From Trebouxia sp. TZW2008 (lineage: Eukaryota > Chlorophyta > Trebouxiophyceae > Trebouxiales > Trebouxiaceae), in the NCBI GenBank assembly GCA_002118135.1, contig BDIU01000194.1:186001-250000 (forward strand): a DNA stretch of 64,000 nt, in the 5' to 3' direction. Below, piece by piece: positions 57,701-64,000 of this stretch. Every line of letters starts with the position of its first letter. The first letter of the stretch is position 1. Below the pieces are notes generated by a model. That model had not been told where the DNA came from, did not search any database, and saw nothing but the letters and a program-made list of their open reading frames with translations. Position numbers and translations under genes: made by a program.

Positions 57701-60700
57701 CGGCTCAGCTGTGACAGCATGTATTGGTTCCTTCCTGTGCTTGCTTGGTGCAACAGCATCTACGCTGCCTTCAACAGCTGCTGTAGGATGCACGCCACAT
57801 CCCAAGCCTTGTCTGCTTAATGCAACAACAGCGGCGCTGTCATCAGAAGCTGGAAGCATGCATGCTGCAGCATTTGAGGCAGACATTTACAGCAAATGCA
57901 CCTCTTTCTCAGAGGTTGCAGCATGCACGGCCACAAGTTCCTACAGCAGAGCTAGCTGGTGAGCACAGTGTGGAAGGAATTGCAACAAAAATCTCCCGCT
58001 TTAGTGAACAAAGGCTCGTACCAGTGTTCAGCAATTTGCATGAGAAACACGTGAAACCCTAGATCTGCTGGCTGCAAGCTTTGCATATGTTGATGTTGCA
58101 AAACAAAGTGACTTGAAATAGGACGATTGGCTGCGCCCCTGCAGCTATACATATCTGTGCAATGTTGTCCTGTTGCATCAGATACATGATGTCTCTGCAG
58201 GTTCTGGCCAGTCAGGGAGTACCCATGGGGAAGCTGTGAAGTCTTGTCTTCCCGCCACAGTGACCTAGCAGCTCTCAAGAAGCTGCTGTTCGAGGTGAGT
58301 CCTGGCTGTTTGCTACTCAACAGCATGCCATGCTGGCAGCGTGCCTCTTTGTTGTGGCTGCTGTGTGCAACAGACTTACGTCTGAGATCAAGAAAATATC
58401 ATGTCAGTACTCAGAGTGAGATTTTTGGCCACACAGAGAAGTGGGTACACCTTAAGTTGGGTCCTCTCCACGAAACAGTTGTGGGTTTGAATGCAATATG
58501 TTACACTGTCTCACACAGTCCAGCTTGAAGCAATGTTGCAACAGGCAACTGCTGTTAAAGATTGCAGTGTGCAGACCTGTGCGAGTACTTTGTAGGCAGC
58601 AAGCTATTTATGCCTGTGATTGTTGTTGATGTATTTCCTCAAAGACCTGTCACCCCAAGCAATTGCTCACAATCTGTTTGCTTGTGTATAGGTCAGCTAC
58701 ATGGAGTTGAAAGATGCAACAGAGAGCCGGTATTACCATTACAGGGAGACACAGCTGCTCAACTTGGACGACAGCACCTCGTACGCCATGTTTCTTTCTG
58801 CCTGCCATTGCTGTCTGTGTATGCATGCTGCTGTTTGAGCCTGCTGTCAGTCTTACAGGGACAGGCGCAGGCATTGTGAATGTGTTGCTAGGCACGCCAC
58901 CTGCATCTGTCATGCACTTTAGGTCAAATCGCATAATTGGGCGATTCTTGTGCTGCACAAGTAACACAGCTCACATGTGGAGGCAGTGCTCTGGGTCCTC
59001 AACTTGTTTGTGTAAAGTTGTCTCAAAACTGGAAGTTCAAGCATTTGTGACACCCGTCATGCATGTTGACTAGGCAAATCACCGGCGTGACTGCGTTTGT
59101 GCAAAGCGCAGCCAAAGCATGCAGCTCCTGCTAGCAAGTACCACAGACCTCCCAAAAGGCCAGAAAAGTTTGTCGTGACCAATCAGGGTCTTAACAGGAG
59201 TTTTGAGTCTCTTCAGGCGAAACTTCACGTTGAAACTTGCAAGCACCATAACCAGGGACCAAATTGGTTTGATACAGTTGATGCTCCAGTACACTTTGAG
59301 CTGGGCCTGCTGAGCCTGTCTAGCATGCGTGTTGAAGGCAATACTTGAGCGAGTAACATGAAATGAAATCCTGAGTGCAGGCCAATCAACAGGGGCACGC
59401 TGACAAGGCACCTGCGCAACATCACCAAGCCTCCCAGCAAGCCAACCAAGAACGGTTTGCTAAGCTTTGCTGGCAATGTTGCCAAGTTTGCCATTCAAGG
59501 GGCTGTGGTATATCTTGCTGTTACAGCGCTCCAGGGTCAGCGCGGGAAAGACCGCCTCAAAGAGGACCTGCATGCTGTTGCGGTAAGCCCCTCTGTCAAT
59601 CTCCTGTCATTTCAGTCTGTCATTTTTTGTCAATACTGCGAATGTTGACAGTGTGATGCACATTTTGTGACTGTGTCATTCTCTCAAATGAGACCTGCAT
59701 GCTGTTGCAGTAAGTCAGCTTGAATGAATCTGTATGCGCATCAAAGCTGTTGTGCTTACAGCATCATGACGGTGCTAGCATGAGCACCTCAGATAAGATC
59801 TGCATGCTTTCGCGGTGAGTCACCCTGCATTGCTCATCAGTGCCATTGATGCTTACAGCATGAGCACCTCAAAGAGGATCTGCATGCTGTTGCGATGAGT
59901 CAGCCTGGAGTGAGTCTCATCGCGCATTAGTGCTGTTGATGCTGACAGCATGAGCACCCCAAAGAGGACCTGCATGCTGTTGCGGTGAGTCACACCTCAG
60001 TGTGCAATTGATCAACAACAAGATGACTGTGATAGCATGTGCACCTCAGACAAGATCTGCATGCCGTTGTGGTGAGTCACAACTTGTTGCTCATCAGTGC
60101 TGTTGATGCTGACAGCAACATGAAAGGCAAGGAGAAGACCTGCATGCTGTTATGGTACGTCACCCTGGAAAGGCCCTCATCGTTGACCAGTACTGTCGAT
60201 GCTGACAGTATCACTCGCATTGTGTGAGCATATCAAAGAGGACCTGCTTGCTGTTGCAGTGAGCGACACCCCATTGCGCATCAGTGCTGTTAATGCTAAC
60301 AGCATCATAACAATGGTAGCATGATCACCTTCAAGAGGGAACTACATGCTGCTGCAGTGAGTCACTCTTCAGTGAGCCCTACCGTTGATGAGTAATCTTG
60401 CTGCCAGCCAGTGACTCACACTGTGTCACTCACACTCTGTGACTTGCTTGTGGGCACGCCTCAAAGAAGACCTGTATGCTGTTGTGGTACGGCACTGGGC
60501 TGTGAACACTTTCCTTTTTGTCATTATCGTTGTTGCTGCCAGCCTGAGCAGAGGCATCAAACAGATAGGCTGAAACGCAATGCAATCTTGGCTGGTGCTG
60601 TCAAGAGCCTGCTCACAGGCGTTGCATGCTCTGCAGGATAGGAGTGTTGAGTTCAGGGAGGTAGTGCAAGACAAGAGTCACCAAGCTCTGGTAGGAAATT

Positions 60701-61238
60701 TCATCCCAATAAAAGGAGAACCAAACTGAACAGCTTGTTTCATTGCGGCTGTTGGCCACCTATGCTTAAATCCGCTTTTCACAATGCAGCAGCAATTTGT
60801 GACAGGGCTCTTGACAAATGACATTGCGTTGCGTAAGAACTGCCTTTTGTGCAATTGCGTAACGCCTTGTGGCCAGCGTTGATACAACTTCTCACGTCCC
60901 TGCAGCTGCGTTGGTGCAGTCTGCATCCTGTCTTATGTTCAGCAAGTGAAGCATGTGGCAAGGTGCGAGAGTCTGTTCATGTGCAGGATAAGAGCAAGGA
61001 AGCTGGACATGTGGTCAGTGAAAGAGCTAAACAAGCCAAAGACTGGACAGAAGACACAGCAATCTCTGCAAAGGATACAGTTGAGGATACGTTTTCCCAT
61101 GGCAGCAAGCAGGGACACCGCAAGGCTGAGGAGTCTAGGCGAGAGGCTGAGGCAGAGCAAGAAAGGCAAAGGGCTATCAATCAGGCGGAGAGGGAGAGAC
61201 AAAGGAACAAAAAGGGCAAAAAGTTTGGTCTGTTCTGA
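51728..61238 (+). CDS. Septin GTPase with N-terminal acylation motif and C-terminal hydrophobic segment
   Basis: Septins are GTP-binding proteins that polymerise into membrane-associated filaments; many green algae have one. Twelve exons: 51728-51963, 52183-52403, 53155-53343, 53811-53929, 54333-54419, 54846-54941, 55332-55462, 58201-58294, 58692-58780, 59381-59582, 60637-60690 and 60987-61238; 1770 bases, 589 residues. P-loop GECGQGKT at 148-155, G3 DTPG near 213-216, G4 AKAD at 293-296, then septin-specific REYPWGSCEV and LKDATESRYYHYRETQLL. Residues 1-78 start MGCAISS (myristoyl/palmitoyl-type). Residues 446-471 are uncharged but for one Lys and could sit in a membrane. The last 90 are highly charged (KQAKDWTEDTAISAKDTVED, later many E, R, Q and K). 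An in-frame ATG lies two codons upstream. Exon 11 (18 codons) is the least supported. Confidence 0.88.
55530..57960. repeat. Tandem array, about 204-base (68-codon) unit, in septin intron 7
   Basis: GCATGCATGCTGTGACC recurs near 56026, 56229, 56435, 56638, 56841, 57047, 57242, 57447, 57650 and 57857; shorter, more decayed units lie at 55530-55860. Two unit subtypes alternate in part. Both strands have long stop-free frames across several units. The septin protein reads straight across (LSVGR to FWPVREYPWG), so the array is intronic. Confidence 0.9.
59270..59372 (+). mobile_element. Non-LTR retrotransposon 3' end abutting a septin splice acceptor
   Basis: Contains GCTGGGCCTGCTGAGCCTGTC-type core and a GAAATGAAAT tail and ends about 8 bases before the acceptor of septin exon 10 (exon starts 59381). 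Confidence 0.75.
59680..60495 (+). repeat. Nine echoes of septin exon 10 3' end with donors
   Basis: Units share CTCAAAGAGGACCTGCATGC, TGTTGCG and a GTGAGTCAC donor, spaced about 75-130 bases (donor equivalents at 59709, 59814, 59894 (lost), 59984, 60071, 60154, 60259, 60356 and 60488). Several units also have an upstream AG that would make a 36-39-base exon. Confidence 0.9.
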
Positions 61239-61832
61239 GCGAGCGAGCAGTCGACAGTAGTGATGGTCTGCAGCACCGACGTGGGCAATGAAAACATTTT
61301 CAAAGCGTCTTGTGAGCACAGCGTCCTCACATTTGATTTGAGGTCGTGTGAGAGTCAGTTTTGAGTGCTTGCTACAGCTGTAGTATGTGTCATACTGCAG
61401 TAAGAGGAGCTGATAAGCCTATGTAAAGCGTATGATGTTGACATGGAGGCACTGATTTCATAACAAACATGCTGACGATCTTATGAGACCTTATGAGACT
61501 TGCTTTCCAATAATGGCCATGCCATGCAGAGCACGCAATGCAAGAGGAAATGCAAGTCGATCTTGAATATCTCAAGGCCCTTAGGCTAGTGAAGGCTGAT
61601 GACTACAGCAACTTCACTGTCGGCTTCCCGCTTGTATCTCTCACCTGCAGCAAAATCAAGCCCTGCGTCTTGACACAACTGCGGCGCTGCCTCGTACGAT
61701 TCGGGTGCGTCACAGCGGATCCAAAACACTTTATCAAAGATCGTCGTTCTGAGTGCTTGAGCCAGCTGCTGTGCGAGCACAACGACGATAGCGAAGGTGC
61801 AAGCTCGCCTGCCAGGCCAGTAGAGGCAGTCT
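61239..61832 (+). other. Intergenic space between septin and HemW
   Basis: Holds the septin poly(A) signal and the HemW promoter. Open frames on both strands (61538-61894 plus, 61586-61915 minus) overlap the HemW start and have no recognisable homology. Confidence 0.5.
61422..61426 (+). terminator. TGTAA poly(A) signal, septin
   Basis: TGTAA 184 bases past the TGA at 61238. Confidence 0.5.
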
Positions 61833-61961
61833 TTGCCCCTCTGCATGCTACGTGCACCCCTCGGCAGACCGCTCACTTGTGCGTTCAAGCATAGAGTTGC
61901 GGCTTCGCCTCTCACCCAGACAGCCCTTTTCAGACATACCTGCCAGTCTCAACAGCAGCAG

Positions 61962-62002
<41 letters not shown>

Positions 62003-64000
62003 CAGGCAGCTACTTGACAGGCGAAACAGTCATGCTGCAGCATCCAGCAGCTGCTCTCAGTCTGAAGCAGAGGACAGCTTCCCAACCTCAGCATATGTGC
62101 ACCTGCCTTTCTGCAAGCGCAGATGCTTCTATTGCGACTTTCCAGTCTCAGTGGTTGGGTCCAAGCCAGAGCAACTTGGCGTCCAGCAAGGCATGCAGGA
62201 ATACGTCAACCTGCTTTGCAAGGAGATCAGCGCAACTGTGAACCTGAATGGCCCTCCTTTAAAGACAGTGTTCTTTGGCGGCGGCACCCCCACACTCATT
62301 CCACCAAAAATGCTACAGCAGCTCCTGGACGCCCTCAGCAGCAAGTATGGCATTGCAGCAAACGCAGAAGTCAGCATGGAGTCAGATCCCGGCACCTTTG
62401 ATGTTCCAAGGCTGCAGCAATACATGTCACTGGGGGTCAACAGGTTCAGCATGGGTGTGCAGTGCTACCAGCAGGACCTGCTACAGCTCTGTGGCAGATC
62501 ACACACTCTTGAGGATATCTACAAGGCCATTGACGGTTTCCACCATGCTGGGGTTCAGAATTGGAGTTTGGACCTGATCTCGGGGTTGCCTCAGCTTACA
62601 AGTGAGCACTGGCAGCATTCCTTGAAGGAGGCCATTAAGGCTGACCCCAGCCATATTTCTGTCTATGACCTGCAGGTCAGGAGCTTCCCTTCATTGCCCT
62701 GTGTCAAATTGCTGTCATGATGTATATATTCTTGTGGGGCATAGCAACTATCCTTTGAAGGCAGGTTGATTGCAGTCTCTGGACTCACTTGCTCCTGTCT
62801 TGCTGTCATTCTGTACCCAACCTTTTGATGCATAATCCTCAATGCTGCGGTGCCACTGCATGTGACATGATGACCTGCAGTGTGGACAGGGAGATGCTGT
62901 AGGCACTCTCACTGATCTGTGTGACAACATTGCACCCAGCAGCTGTTTTGATCAGCCACCATCATGGTAATTGTATCGACATTCTGGTTTGCTGCAGAGT
63001 CTGCTTGGTCTTGCAACGGTGTGATCACACATGCCATATGCACTGATGAAAGCCATGCACTGCTAAAAGCCATGCACAAACACTTCTTACCACGACGACT
63101 GCTTCGGTCACCAAGAAAATTGTCCTTATATCGAATTGTTCTGTTTTACAGGTACCAGTGCAATCAGAATGCAGTGCTTGGTCCCAATCGCCTTGTCCTT
63201 GCATTGAGACTGTCCTCATATCGGCTGGCCTCATAAAGAGAACTTGCTGTACATGCACTTTAGGTGGAGGCCAAGACACCTTTTGCTCGCTGGTATGAGC
63301 CTGGAAGCCATCCTTTGCCCACAGATGACGCCACTGCTGACATGTATCGCACAGCATCCAGCATGCTGACCCAGGCTGGCTATGAGCACTATGAGATCAG
63401 CAACTATGCCAAGCCTGGCCACAGGTATCTGTCTGCACAGTCAGCTTTTGGTTTTGCTCTCTGAATGTTGAGGCTACAGTCATGAACATCCTCCATATAG
63501 CAGCCAGCCCCAGCACAACACGTCAGCCTGTGTTGTTTGCACAGGCGAGCTGTCATTAGGTATGCTCTGCAGCATTCTCACAAGCATCAGTTTGTTCAGC
63601 AGATGCTGTGTGATGTTGAGCCTAGATCACCTCTGATTGTAGGTCCCAGCACAACCTAGGATACTGGAACAACCAGCCTTTCTATGCTTTTGGCGTGGGC
63701 GCAGCATCTTACCTGTTTGAGCGGCGGTTCTCCAGGCCTCGCATTATGAAAGCATATCAGCAGTGGGTGAGCGAATTTGCAAGCAACAGCAAAGGTGGGA
63801 CCGAACCAGGACAGATCCCTGGCTATGACAGTATGGACCCAGAAGCATCAGAGGAACAGCTGCTGGACTATGTCATGCTCAGATTGCGTCTGGCAGACGG
63901 CATTCCAATGGATGCATTGCAGCGCAAATTTGGACGCCAGGCTGCAGATGTTGTGCAAACAACTCTGTTGGGGAAGCTTGCTCATGCAGACAAGTATGCC
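61833..64000 (+). CDS. HEMW: HemW/RSAD1-type radical-SAM protein (heme chaperone family), 3' end outside window
   Basis: Homologous to bacterial HemW, a radical-SAM protein that binds heme and serves as a heme chaperone; often mis-annotated as oxygen-independent coproporphyrinogen oxidase. Exons 61833-62675, 63264-63424 and 63643 to the window edge, open and in phase throughout (454 codons so far). A presumed organelle-targeting extension of about 85 residues (basic and Ser/Ala-rich, with polyglutamine) precedes the domain. Cluster cysteines 94, 98 and 101 lie in FCKRRCFYCDF; the fourth cysteine of true HemN (CxxxCxxCxC) is Phe here, as in HemW. GGGTPTL, ESDPGTFD, GVNRFSMGVQ and DLISGLP follow, and HNLGYW (338-343) matches the HNxxYW heme-binding motif of HemW. 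Confidence 0.92.
61950..62000 (+). repeat. CAG repeat encoding polyglutamine in HemW
   Basis: Seventeen codons, all Gln (CAG, CAA at the edge) except one Lys, residues 40-56 of the HemW-type protein, before the catalytic domain. Confidence 0.95.

Noticed and set aside
60556..60636. Coding stretch RLKRNAILAGAVKSLLTG before septin exon 11
   Set aside because: Using it would need a weak acceptor and break the phase to the exon that starts at 60637; treated as intron.
61586..61915. Minus-strand 109-codon frame antisense to the HemW start
   Set aside because: No recognisable domain, overlaps the HemW first exon, and no splice or promoter support.
61833..64000. Oxygen-independent coproporphyrinogen III oxidase (HemN)
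   Set aside because: The fourth cysteine of the HemN CxxxCxxCxC motif is Phe here, and the HNxxYW motif is that of HemW.
1..64000. tRNA, rRNA or spliceosomal RNA genes
   Set aside because: I looked for tRNA B-box-like sequences and conserved rRNA stretches on both strands and saw none; a covariance-model scan would be decisive.

Overview
The window is nuclear DNA of a green alga, most likely a chlorophyte (class not resolved). Genes are intron-rich with GT-AG and some GC-AG introns. TGTAA, the chlorophyte poly(A) signal, lies 90 to 300 bases past four stop codons. A septin sits beside plant-type housekeeping genes, and land plants have no septins. No prokaryotic operon, CRISPR array, tRNA or rRNA was seen. 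All gene models were spliced by eye; reading phase is continuous across every junction listed.

Layout. (1) 1-42673, minus: one very large gene for an ASCC3/DExH14-type Ski2-like double-helicase. Twenty-nine exons (4608 coding bases, 1536 codons) reach the second helicase cassette, and the gene runs off the left edge. (2) 43090-44006, plus: a three-exon gene for an unrecognised 134-residue protein, head-to-head with the helicase. (3) 44806-46804, minus: peroxisomal dienoyl-CoA isomerase, 280 residues, ending in SKL. (4) 47464-50410, plus: MO25/CAB39-like scaffold protein, 348 residues, head-to-head with the isomerase gene. (5) 51728-61238, plus: septin, 589 residues, with an MGC acylation start, a full GTPase domain, a hydrophobic segment and a charged tail. 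(6) 61833 to the right edge, plus: HemW/RSAD1-type radical-SAM protein with a polyglutamine tract in its N-terminal extension, 3' end outside the window.

The striking feature is the non-coding DNA of the helicase and septin genes. Most helicase introns carry degenerate copies of the neighbouring exon edge: downstream introns hold copies of the exon 3' end plus its donor, upstream introns hold copies of the acceptor plus the exon 5' end. The complete exon always lies on the exon side of these 'echoes', as expected if introns grow by tandem duplications that span splice sites. Some echoes keep working splice signals and frame. One would insert a second DExH-like box in frame in helicase exon 28; another would extend exon 29 by 92 codons. 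In the septin gene, a series of donor echoes has become an array of candidate 36-39 base, phase-0 micro-exons. Longer satellite-like arrays (about 290, 200, 180 and 204 base units) fill other introns.

A decayed non-LTR retrotransposon (reverse-transcriptase C-terminal region) lies in a helicase intron, and four short copies of its 3' end are scattered elsewhere, one next to a septin splice acceptor. The genes are unrelated housekeeping functions (ribosome quality control and repair, peroxisomal beta-oxidation, kinase scaffolding, membrane cytoskeleton, heme/radical-SAM); their adjacency looks incidental apart from two divergent promoter pairs.
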